The translations under genes were made by a program, and so were the position numbers. Positions 26,431 through 34,239 of a stretch of 64,000 bases of DNA are shown in pieces. The stretch's first letter is position 1. Each line of letters opens with the position of its first letter. The notes beneath the pieces are model-generated. The model was not told where the DNA came from, did not search any database, and worked only from the letters and a program-made list of their open reading frames with translations. This DNA comes from DASRHT01 sp035650355 (lineage in GTDB: Bacteria > Chloroflexota > Ktedonobacteria > Ktedonobacterales > Ktedonobacteraceae), in the NCBI GenBank assembly GCA_035650355.1, contig DASRHT010000046.1:1-64000 (forward strand). The letters run 5' to 3'.

Positions 26431-28302
26431 TTAAGCCGCATACACGCGCAAATTGCTATAAACCACCTCGGCATTATCGCCATTGTTGCTGGTCGTAGCG
26501 AGCAGGGCCAGATCGCCTGATGCGTAGGTGGCATCCTGTATCGAGACGAGGAACGTGCCGTTGACATAGAACAGCTCGCTGCCATCGCGCATGATGACTT
26601 GCAGCGTATTTTTCGCCGTGCCGGTCTTTATGGCGGAAGAAGCTGTCCAGTCCTGCAAAGCGACATAGCCAGAGCCGGTACTGTAATTACTGGCGCGCGA
26701 AACCTTATAGTTCCCCTTGCTATCAATTTCAAACAGGTAGCCAGCATAAGCGCCAAGCGCGTTCGTCTTCACATGAAAGAAGAGGCCGCCGGAATGCCCG
26801 CTCTGAATTACCATATCGACGGAGACCGTGGCATTGGTATAGCGATGGCCGGCCTCAAGACAACCATGCAGCGTCCCCTGGCGCAGGATATCCGTTTGCG
26901 CTGTCACATGATAGCCATCTGTATTAAACGAGCAATCGGCGCTCTGATCCCACTGCGCGGCAACTGTGTCAGGATTATCAGCGTTATTTAACGCATCAGT
27001 ATAGATAGCTTTCCCTGCCGTCGCGGTCACGATCACGCCTGCCGTCGCCGTTACCTGGGCCTGCGCCGTGGCGGTCGTCCCCGCGATAGCCGTGGCGGTC
27101 TTATTGGTGGCTTCTCTGGTCGCATTAGCAGCTACCACCTGCGCCGTTGCCGTCAAATCAGGCGTGGCGGTGGGAGATTGGGCAGTGGTTGCTGTAGTCG
27201 TGTTCTGTGAAACCGTTGAGCCAAAATTGGCATAAGCGCCGGTCAAGATAATATAGAGCATCGGCCCCACCACAGCCAGCAACGCCAACAGCGCCATCAC
27301 AGTCAGCACAATGCCCCTGGCGCGGGCCGGCGACGCCCGTCTTCTTTTCTTCTCCGGCACTGGCGGCGGCATGAGAACCTGCCGCTGATCATATGCGGGA
27401 TAATATTCGCCTGTTTTCCTGGTGGGAGGCAAAGGAGGCTCTGTTCGCAAGATCAGCGGCTCCTGTTTTGCAGGAGCGGTAACCGCCTGGCAAAAGGCAT
27501 CGGCGAGTTCGGTTGCGCTCCCGTAGCGTCGCTCAGGATTTTTCTCCAGCGCCCTCAGCATGACGCGCTCAACCTGGGGAGAGAGGTTGGGCACGATTGT
27601 CCGTGGCGCTGGCGGGAGCTGGTTCATATGCATCGCGATCAGGGCAATTTGATTTTCAGCTTTAAACGGCATCTGGCCCGTGACCATCTCGAAGAGCAGC
27701 ACGCCCAGCGAGTAGAAATCGCTGCGAGCGTCGGCCCTGCGATCCATTTCAAAGAGTTCGGGCGCGACATAATCGACAGTACCGAGCACGTCACCGGTGC
27801 TGGTCATCTGAGTGGCATCGGTGGTGGTGCGTGCGATGCCAAAATCGGAGAGGAAACAACGATCCTCATCGTTCAGCAATACATTGGAGGACTTGATATC
27901 GCGGTGAATAATGCCCTGCTGATGCATGTAGTCAAGAGCGGAAGCAATTTCTTTCAGGTAGCGACAGGTCTCTTTCAGTGAGGGCCGGGAACGTTTGATG
28001 CGGGCGCGCAACGTTCCACCCTCCATAAAGGGCATCACGATATAATAGCGCGACAGCCCATTTACGGTCGTTTCGCCGCTGTCATAAACAGGCATCAGGT
28101 AAGGATTGCGCAGTGAGGCCATCAGTTTTGCTTCACGAATGAAGCGTCTGAGCATCCCTTCATCTTCACGTTTGAATACTTTAATGGCGACGTCACGCTG
28201 AAAACGAGGGTCAAAGCCCAGATACACATCGGCCATGCCGCCACGCCCAATCAGGCGCTGCAATTGATAACGATCAAGGGTCCTTCCCTCTAAGCCTGCC
28301 AT
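26431..28302 (-). CDS. Membrane Ser/Thr protein kinase with extracellular sensor domain
   Basis: This 623-residue PknB-type kinase phosphorylates proteins on Ser/Thr. The catalytic domain (about 12-275) shows GRGGMADVYLG, Lys41 in VAIK, HRDIKSSN (Asp135), SDFGIAR (Asp153) and APE. A proline- and basic-rich juxtamembrane stretch precedes one membrane helix (about 328-352). Outside, a Thr/Ala linker (about 370-425) leads to a beta-rich domain (about 430-623) resembling concanavalin-like lectin/glucanase folds (GGLFFHVKTN, VSIQDATYASGDLALLA). There is no PASTA repeat. It is transcribed after the LysM-like gene, separated by a terminator. The ligand is unknown. Confidence 0.93.
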   Translation of the reverse strand: MAGLEGRTLDRYQLQRLIGRGGMADVYLGFDPRFQRDVAIKVFKREDEGMLRRFIREAKLMASLRNPYLMPVYDSGETTVNGLSRYYIVMPFMEGGTLRARIKRSRPSLKETCRYLKEIASALDYMHQQGIIHRDIKSSNVLLNDEDRCFLSDFGIARTTTDATQMTSTGDVLGTVDYVAPELFEMDRRADARSDFYSLGVLLFEMVTGQMPFKAENQIALIAMHMNQLPPAPRTIVPNLSPQVERVMLRALEKNPERRYGSATELADAFCQAVTAPAKQEPLILRTEPPLPPTRKTGEYYPAYDQRQVLMPPPVPEKKRRRASPARARGIVLTVMALLALLAVVGPMLYIILTGAYANFGSTVSQNTTTATTAQSPTATPDLTATAQVVAANATREATNKTATAIAGTTATAQAQVTATAGVIVTATAGKAIYTDALNNADNPDTVAAQWDQSADCSFNTDGYHVTAQTDILRQGTLHGCLEAGHRYTNATVSVDMVIQSGHSGGLFFHVKTNALGAYAGYLFEIDSKGNYKVSRASNYSTGSGYVALQDWTASSAIKTGTAKNTLQVIMRDGSELFYVNGTFLVSIQDATYASGDLALLATTSNNGDNAEVVYSNLRVYAA

Positions 28303-28432
28303 AGATAGCTCCAGATCTTATGGATTAGGGGCAAACCGCCGCTCCAGCATCCAGCACGATCACTCTACCCTAAGTGTATGATACCATACCCCAAAATAGG
28401 GAAGATACGGCATCAGCAAAATCATCTAAAAA

Positions 28433-28467
28433 GCGCCTCTCTACAAATATTTACGTAGAAGAGGCGC
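28433..28467 (-). terminator. Terminator after the LysM-like gene
   Basis: Arms GCGCCTCT and AGAGGCGC, with further pairing of the loop (CTAC/GTAG), are followed on the minus strand by TTTTT. It ends the 28499-29524 transcript and would also work weakly on the plus strand. Confidence 0.8.
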
Positions 28468-28498
28468 CTTTTGGACTACTCACGTTTCAGATGATTTG

Positions 28499-29524
28499 TT
28501 AGATTTTTACGTAGAGATGGGACGTGTCGTCGTAACGATAGGCAGAATCGCCGCGATGATAATGGAGAGTGCCGTTGTCATCGGTGAGCCAGAGCAGGAC
28601 ACGCGTATTGGGCGGCAGGTTCAATCCATAATGCCAGTGGTCGATCCCGCCGGGGCCAGTGACGCCGAAGATCCAGGAGCCACCATCAACATCAATAGTA
28701 TTCGGCGTAAGATCGCTGCACGAGAGCGAATCGTCATCGTGGGTGTTATCCACCTGGACATCGCACGCACGCATGGTTGCGCCATTGAGCGAGGCGTGTG
28801 GATCGGCGTAAGGATAGGCATCAAAGCCATGAATGACCTTGCGAGGATACATCGCCTGCGCCCAGATCCAGGAACCTATGCGCACAGGCAGAGCTGTCTG
28901 CACCAGGAGATGAATACTCACAGCAGGCGAGATCCGCAGCGTCAGGAGGCAGCCTCCCTTCCCGGAACAATCAGTTCCTAGCTGTTGCTCCGGCGGGATT
29001 TTAATCAGCGGTGTAGGCAATACCTGCTGCGGCGTGCTGGCCTCGATTTTGGTCACAACGCCGCCGAGAGCAACCAGAGGATAGTGCGGAGATAACGGCA
29101 GCGTCATCCCAGGCTGTAGCAAATGGCAGTCCTGGCCGAGAGAGGCATTGAGCGCCCGCACGGTCTCCGGCTTAATATCGCTAAAAATCTCGCCCGCATT
29201 CAACATATGCATCTGAAAAAGCAGAATCGAGTCGCAAGAATCGCCACCCTGTACGGTATAAAGCAGAGAACCAGCTTGAGGCAGCCCTGAAGGAAATACC
29301 GGTAATGGAGTTGGCGTTGGCGGGGAAGCTGGAGCCGAAAGTTTATAAAAAAGATCGGTGATTGAGGGCACGACATTGCCTCCCGCGCGCGTTGCATACA
29401 GGTACGTTGGCACAGCGAAGACTATAAGAACTGGTAATAAGAATAAGAGCTTCCAGGGTATGGAATGGAAGATAACACGCGCATGTTCGGCAGGAGTGCT
29501 TCGTGGATGAAAACGGTGCGCCAT
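28499..29524 (-). CDS. Membrane-anchored LysM-like protein
   Basis: This 341-residue protein has an N-terminal membrane helix (about 24-45), a Pro/Thr linker (about 68-82), and a LysM-like segment (about 88-145; YTVQGGDSCDSILLFQMHM through LQPGMTLPL) that would bind glycan. The C-terminal half (about 190-341) is beta-rich with conserved-looking WIFGVTGPGGIDHWHYGL and cysteine pairs. Both halves would be outside the cell. I do not recognise the C-terminal domain. It ends in its own terminator, upstream of the kinase with which it shares strand. Confidence 0.75.
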   Translation of the reverse strand: MAHRFHPRSTPAEHARVIFHSIPWKLLFLLPVLIVFAVPTYLYATRAGGNVVPSITDLFYKLSAPASPPTPTPLPVFPSGLPQAGSLLYTVQGGDSCDSILLFQMHMLNAGEIFSDIKPETVRALNASLGQDCHLLQPGMTLPLSPHYPLVALGGVVTKIEASTPQQVLPTPLIKIPPEQQLGTDCSGKGGCLLTLRISPAVSIHLLVQTALPVRIGSWIWAQAMYPRKVIHGFDAYPYADPHASLNGATMRACDVQVDNTHDDDSLSCSDLTPNTIDVDGGSWIFGVTGPGGIDHWHYGLNLPPNTRVLLWLTDDNGTLHYHRGDSAYRYDDTSHLYVKI

Positions 29525-29632
29525 GATTGACCCCTATCTGTATTAGCTTTACCCAGCAGCATTATAGCAGAGAATATACGTCGGAACCATCAACTAAAAG
29601 CGCAATAGTACTTAGTCCTTACGATACCTCAC

Positions 29633-30172
29633 CTACACTAATCTAAGCAGCCTGTCTTTGTGGCTCTCAGACAACCACAATAACGGGAAGCGATCCGCCT
29701 CGATTGCCATGATGATGCGATCCGCCTCCCGCCATGCCAGCTCATACTCCAGTGGAGTAACCAGGCCGCATCGTAAGGCATCATCAAGCTCATCAACGTC
29801 CAGCAGATCCAGTTGCCCTGATGGGGACACATCGATATCCAGATAGAGATCGTCGTACCAGAGTATCCCATATACATCTAAAACGTGCTGCTTGCAGATA
29901 TCGATATACCAGCGCACAAAATTGCCCTGAGCATCAAAAATGGAGGTAATTGAATAGTGCGCGTTATGAGGAAATTGTTGCAACCATAAATAGCCCTGAT
30001 CGACAAGACAGATATTTTGACCAGAAAAATTTTTCCATAGTGGCTTGTGGACGGCATCGATACAGAACAGGGTAACATAGCCACAAAACTCCTTCTCATC
30101 AATGCGCGTCTGAACAAAACGCTTCTTCGCGATTCGAGGCCAATCCGCCCTGTCTGCCCGTTTGCGCTTCAT
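29633..30172 (-). CDS. DUF402 family protein
   Basis: This 179-residue protein has the DUF402/FomD-like pattern: an aromatic-rich front half with WLQQFPHNAHYSITSIFD, then GNFVRWYIDIC, YDDLYLDIDVSPSG and LDVDELDDALRCGLVTPLEY. Members bind metal and hydrolyse nucleoside diphosphates or related phosphates. The ATG at 30172 is favoured; a TTG at 30184 would add four residues. It is monocistronic. Exact substrate is unknown. Confidence 0.8.
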   Translation of the reverse strand: MKRKRADRADWPRIAKKRFVQTRIDEKEFCGYVTLFCIDAVHKPLWKNFSGQNICLVDQGYLWLQQFPHNAHYSITSIFDAQGNFVRWYIDICKQHVLDVYGILWYDDLYLDIDVSPSGQLDLLDVDELDDALRCGLVTPLEYELAWREADRIIMAIEADRFPLLWLSESHKDRLLRLV

Positions 30173-30471
30173 AGTACCATCCAACCATCGTTTTTGTTAC
30201 ATGAACACATCCTACTTGCTAAGTATAGTGAATAGAACAGTCACAAGTCAAAATGACGAGAGGGCCGCACTCCAAGCGCGGCTTCTAAACAATTTGGGAG
30301 TGATTTTGAATGATGAGAGGCGTAGGCGAGGTTGTACGGGCGAGAAGTCGGACGTGATCATGCACATGGACTATGAAATGCGGTCATAAACACGCTCGCA
30401 ATTGGCGAATGAATGTGTTAATCTGCATAATCTGGTCGCTACGAAGGTGGAAGGGGCCGGATGGGCGGGGG
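30173..30471. other. Gene-poor intergenic region
   Basis: About 300 bases separate the DUF402 start from the end of the sugar transporter operon. I see no convincing reading frame, repeat or RNA here beyond the hairpin at its edge. Confidence 0.4.
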
Positions 30472-30501
30472 CAGCACATCACCTGAAAAAGTGATGTGCT
30501 G
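30472..30501 (-). terminator. Hairpin after the sugar transporter operon
   Basis: Arms CAGCACATCAC and GTGATGTGCTG form a perfect 11-bp stem with an 8-base loop, six bases past the stop of the binding-protein gene. The U-tract is weak. Confidence 0.65.
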
Positions 30502-30507
30502 ATGTGA

Positions 30508-31833
30508 TTAGCCTTGAGCCAGGGCGGAGTCGCAGGCCGATGCCGTCTTCGTCAGGGCCGCATCGGCCTGGCTTTGACCGTTCAGGGTCGCGATAAAGTT
30601 GGTGGTAATGATATCGCGGCACTGATCCCATGCCGGGATGATTGATGCAACAAAGGCGAATTTGAGCGATTGAGGGCCAGCTTTACGCGCCGGGACCTTG
30701 CCATAATAATCCTGGAGGTTCGAGCTATCGAAGACCGATTTGCGTACAGGCATATAGCCCGTCTCGCGCACAAAGGCCGCACCAGCCTCAAAGCCTGTCA
30801 GATACTTCATATAATCCCAACCCGCCACCAGCGAATCGGAGCTTGCGCCAGAGAAGAGGGACAGGTTCGTGCCAAAAAGGACGGTAAACTGACCAGCAGG
30901 ACCTGGCGGAAGCGGCACTTCCATCAGCTTAAAAGCGTTCGCGGCAGCCTGGACAATGAAGGGATAGCTGGCGATGGTGCTGATCGCAAAGAGCGATTTC
31001 TGGGAGGCAAAATCGTTCTGCCAGTTAAAGTTCTGGGTGATATGCACCGCCCCCGACTTGACCAGAGGAGCCAGTTCGCCCAGCGCCTGTTGCGCGGCTT
31101 TGCCATTGGCGCCGCTGGCAAAGGCTGAATGTTTGCCATCAGCGGTCACAAAGTCGCCGCCACCAAAAAGTTTGTAGAGAATGGACCACTCATCCGAGCT
31201 TGGCGTAAACGAAAGCCCCCACCGCGAGCCATCAGCCTTCGTCACTTTAGTCAAATCGGCCTCCAGCTCCTGAAACGTTGTCGGCGGCGCTATACCCAGC
31301 CTCTGCAACGCATCCACGTTGTAGTAGAGCACCTCGTCGCTCTTATTAAAAGGCATTTCGTACTGTACTCCGCCAATTTGCCCATCTTGTAGCAGCGAGG
31401 GATAGAAGTCCTGCAAATCCTGCTGGCTCAGGCCATTCTTTCCGGTAATAAAGGGCTGTAAAGATACCAGCGCGCCCGATTGCTGATACTGGTTCGCCCA
31501 GTTCTCGTAGACCTGCGCGATGGTCGGAGGGTTGCCAGCGGCGATAGCAGCCGTGAGCTTCGTCTTTAGCGTGGGGTAAGAGTCATATGCCTGTAGCTTA
31601 ACATCCACATTGGGGTGGAGCTGCATATAGCGCCTTGTCAGCGCCTCTAATGAGATTTTGTTGGCTCCTGTGGCAAACGCTTCCCAGAAGTTCACGGTAT
31701 ACCTTTTGTTGGGATCAAGGCCGCCGGTGTTAGTGGGTGTGCCACTATTCGATGGCTGCCCACCGCACGCGGCCATGAGGAGCATGGCCATCATGACGAT
31801 AACCAGGATCTTACGAGACCAGCTACGATCCAT
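30508..31833 (-). CDS. Sugar ABC transporter substrate-binding lipoprotein
   Basis: This 441-residue solute-binding protein belongs to the CUT1 carbohydrate family. It has a signal peptide ending in a lipobox (LLMAAC, Cys about 23), so it is lipid-anchored outside the membrane. The body shows family features such as VNFWEAFATGANK, YENWANQYQQSGALVSLQPF and GTNLSLFSGASSD. AAGGAAGG precedes the start. It is the third gene of an operon with two permeases. The sugar is unknown; the distant CBM2 esterase hints at plant oligosaccharides. Confidence 0.92.
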   Translation of the reverse strand: MDRSWSRKILVIVMMAMLLMAACGGQPSNSGTPTNTGGLDPNKRYTVNFWEAFATGANKISLEALTRRYMQLHPNVDVKLQAYDSYPTLKTKLTAAIAAGNPPTIAQVYENWANQYQQSGALVSLQPFITGKNGLSQQDLQDFYPSLLQDGQIGGVQYEMPFNKSDEVLYYNVDALQRLGIAPPTTFQELEADLTKVTKADGSRWGLSFTPSSDEWSILYKLFGGGDFVTADGKHSAFASGANGKAAQQALGELAPLVKSGAVHITQNFNWQNDFASQKSLFAISTIASYPFIVQAAANAFKLMEVPLPPGPAGQFTVLFGTNLSLFSGASSDSLVAGWDYMKYLTGFEAGAAFVRETGYMPVRKSVFDSSNLQDYYGKVPARKAGPQSLKFAFVASIIPAWDQCRDIITTNFIATLNGQSQADAALTKTASACDSALAQG

Positions 31834-31939
31834 AAAATACCTTCCTTTTTGTTAAAAATAAGAACAGATGTAAGGATGATTGCTATCAACACACTCCGGC
31901 GATGCGTGAAGCGCCGACCAGTGGAACTGGTGCAAGCCA

Positions 31940-32797
31940 TTAGCCCCGGGTGCTGCCCGCCGAGATTCCTTCAATAAACTGGCGCTGGGCCACAAGAAAA
32001 ATTACCAGTACAGGCAGCGTTGTGAATGCTGCTGCCGCCGCCAGCCCTGTTGGATCGGTGCCATCAGCCGTGAGAAATGCTTGCAGGCCCACCTCAACAG
32101 GTCGCAGCGCATCAGAACTGGTCACAAGATAGGGCCAGAGAAAGGCATTCCATGAGCCGATAAAGACCTGCAATGCCACTACTGTCAGCGCAGGCCGTGC
32201 CAGGGGAGCTGCGATCCGCATCAGATAGCCGAAACGTGTGCAACCATCAAGCTGAGCGGCCTCCCAGAGCGATGGCGGCAGAGAAAGAAAGAATTGCCGC
32301 AGCAAAAATATGCCCGAGATGCTGACCGCGAACGGGATGATTTGCGCTTGATACGTATCGATCCAGCCCAGCGTTGAGACAATCAGGTAGCTGGGAATCA
32401 ATGTAGCTTCGGCAGGGATCATAATCAATCCCAGAATTGCCAGGAACAGGATATTGCGCCCTGGAAACTTCATTGTGCCAAAGGCATAGCCCGCGAGCAG
32501 CGACGTTACCAGAGCCAGTACCACCGTACAGCTTGCGATAAAGACGCTATTGGCAAAGTATTGCATCCAGGGAGCCAGGCTCCAGGCCCGCGCGTAGTTT
32601 GACCAATCCCAATCGGGAAGAAAATGCGGCACGCTATCAAACGCGCTATGGGTGGTGAGAAGCGAAGATACAAATATCCAGTAGAGCGGGAAGATAGCGA
32701 AAAGCGATGCCACGCCAACAACGAGGTAGCGCAACACCATGCGCAGCCAGCGCGGGCGGTATGCCAGGCGAGAACGAGTTGTTAATTTTGTAGCCAT
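31940..32797 (-). CDS. Carbohydrate ABC transporter permease (MalG-like)
   Basis: This 285-residue inner-membrane permease has six predicted helices and the cytoplasmic EAA loop (SLPPSLWEAAQLDGCTRFGYL) that docks the ATPase. Conserved motifs such as PAEATLIPSYLI and FIGSWNAFLWPYL fit the MalG/CUT1 branch. AGGGAG lies before the start, and only 13 bases separate it from the partner permease upstream. Confidence 0.93.
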   Translation of the reverse strand: MATKLTTRSRLAYRPRWLRMVLRYLVVGVASLFAIFPLYWIFVSSLLTTHSAFDSVPHFLPDWDWSNYARAWSLAPWMQYFANSVFIASCTVVLALVTSLLAGYAFGTMKFPGRNILFLAILGLIMIPAEATLIPSYLIVSTLGWIDTYQAQIIPFAVSISGIFLLRQFFLSLPPSLWEAAQLDGCTRFGYLMRIAAPLARPALTVVALQVFIGSWNAFLWPYLVTSSDALRPVEVGLQAFLTADGTDPTGLAAAAAFTTLPVLVIFLVAQRQFIEGISAGSTRG

Positions 32798-32810
32798 ACG
32801 AAGCTCCCTG

Positions 32811-33773
32811 CTAATACTGATGCGTAACAGCCAGATTGCGCTGCGTCAGGCTGAGTTGCGCCACGGAGATAGTGAAAACCAGGAGAAACAGGATCACCGA
32901 GATGGCAGCGCCTAACCCATCGTGCGGATTATTTGAGAACGCCTGCGAGAAGAGATACAGGCCAAGCGTACGAGCCGCATTCAAAGGACCGCCAATCGGG
33001 CCAACAAAGAGAAATACTGGCTGGAACATCTTAAAGGCTTCAATAGTACTCAGCAGCAGCACCACCAGCGTAATCGGCTTGAGCAGCGGCCAGGTGATAT
33101 AGCGAAACACCTGCCACGTATTTGCACCATCAACGCGCGCAGCTTCCGCCAACGCAGGGGAGATATTGCCCAGTCCGGCCAGGAACATCACAATGTTAAA
33201 GCCTGCCGACTTCCAGGTCGTATAGAAAATAATACTGATCAGCGTCCAACGCGGATCGCCAAGCCAGTTCACCGGTGGCAAATGAAACAGGTGCAGGATG
33301 CCATTAAAGAGTCCATGATAGTAATCAAACATCCAGAACCAGATAAAGGTCGTTGAGACCAGCGGCATAATGAACGGCGAAAAAATAGCCAGACGCCAGA
33401 AGGCTTTGGCCCGAATTCCCGATAGCAAGAGCAGCGCCAGGAACAGCGAAAAAAAGAGCTGTATCGGCACCGAAATGGCAACATAGAAGAGCGTTACCTG
33501 CAATGCCTGCCAAAAATTTGGATCATGCAACAGGAAATCGTAATTGGCCAGACCGATGAAGGGCTGATTACCATGAACCAAAAAGTTCCACTTAAAAAGG
33601 CTCATATAAAACACAAAGGCGGAGGGGGCGTACGCAAAAAGGCCCAGGATCACAAAAACTGGCAGCAGATAGAGGTACGCCTGCCCCGTCGATACCCATT
33701 TTCGCAGACGCCAGACAAACGGACGCCGCTCTTTCGCCATTCCTGCTACTGAGAGGGGGACATTTTGCTCCAT
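32811..33773 (-). CDS. Carbohydrate ABC transporter permease (MalF-like)
   Basis: This permease of about 320 residues is the first gene of the operon. Six membrane helices and the EAA loop (GNISPALAEAARVDGANTWQVFRYITWP) identify it as the MalF-type CUT1 partner. The start at 33773 follows GGAGAAACAC; an ATG at 33809 would add 12 residues. No ATP-binding subunit accompanies the operon, so a shared MsmX-type ATPase elsewhere is expected. MITE copy E lies in the upstream region, about 90 bases from the start. Confidence 0.92.
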   Translation of the reverse strand: MEQNVPLSVAGMAKERRPFVWRLRKWVSTGQAYLYLLPVFVILGLFAYAPSAFVFYMSLFKWNFLVHGNQPFIGLANYDFLLHDPNFWQALQVTLFYVAISVPIQLFFSLFLALLLLSGIRAKAFWRLAIFSPFIMPLVSTTFIWFWMFDYYHGLFNGILHLFHLPPVNWLGDPRWTLISIIFYTTWKSAGFNIVMFLAGLGNISPALAEAARVDGANTWQVFRYITWPLLKPITLVVLLLSTIEAFKMFQPVFLFVGPIGGPLNAARTLGLYLFSQAFSNNPHDGLGAAISVILFLLVFTISVAQLSLTQRNLAVTHQY

Positions 33774-33864
33774 GTGTTTCTCCTGGAGAGAAAATCCAGA
33801 CTCTTCCATAATAATAGCTATACACTATTAAATATGTGTAATCAAGAGGTTAAGAAGAAACAGC

Positions 33865-34029
33865 CTGGGCTTCGCAAAAGTCGCCGCCGACTCTGACTGC
33901 TCGCGCCTTCGGCGCTCACTGGGAGAGGAAGATGCTGGGGTTGGGCCGCGCCCAACCCCAGCATCTTCCTCTCCAGAACGGCTCGCAAGCGAGCCGTTCT
34001 GGAGGAAAAGACAACTTTGCGAGGCCCTG
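33865..34029 (+). mobile_element. MITE family 1, copy E
   Basis: This 165-bp element has ends CTGGGCTTCGCAAAAGT (second base changed) and CTTTGCGAGGCCCTG, with exact 10-bp repeats AAGAAACAGC at 33855-33864 and 34030-34039. Internal hairpin order matches copies A, B and D. The long stem differs at several positions from the others, with both arms changed together. Confidence 0.93.
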
Positions 34030-34239
34030 AAGAAACAGCCTGGGATTACCGCGAGTGACAAAGGAATACACTGAAAAAAGGCATGTGAGGAGGAAGAGGC
34101 ACATGAAAGGGAGAAACATAGGGGTAAATTTCGTCTGGAACGCCAGGAGAGAAAGGCGTCGCAGCCTCACCCTCGGTTACATACCGGGTAGTGCGGCTGC
34201 GGCGCCTGATTTCTTTGGCAGATTTACCTGTACATCGTG

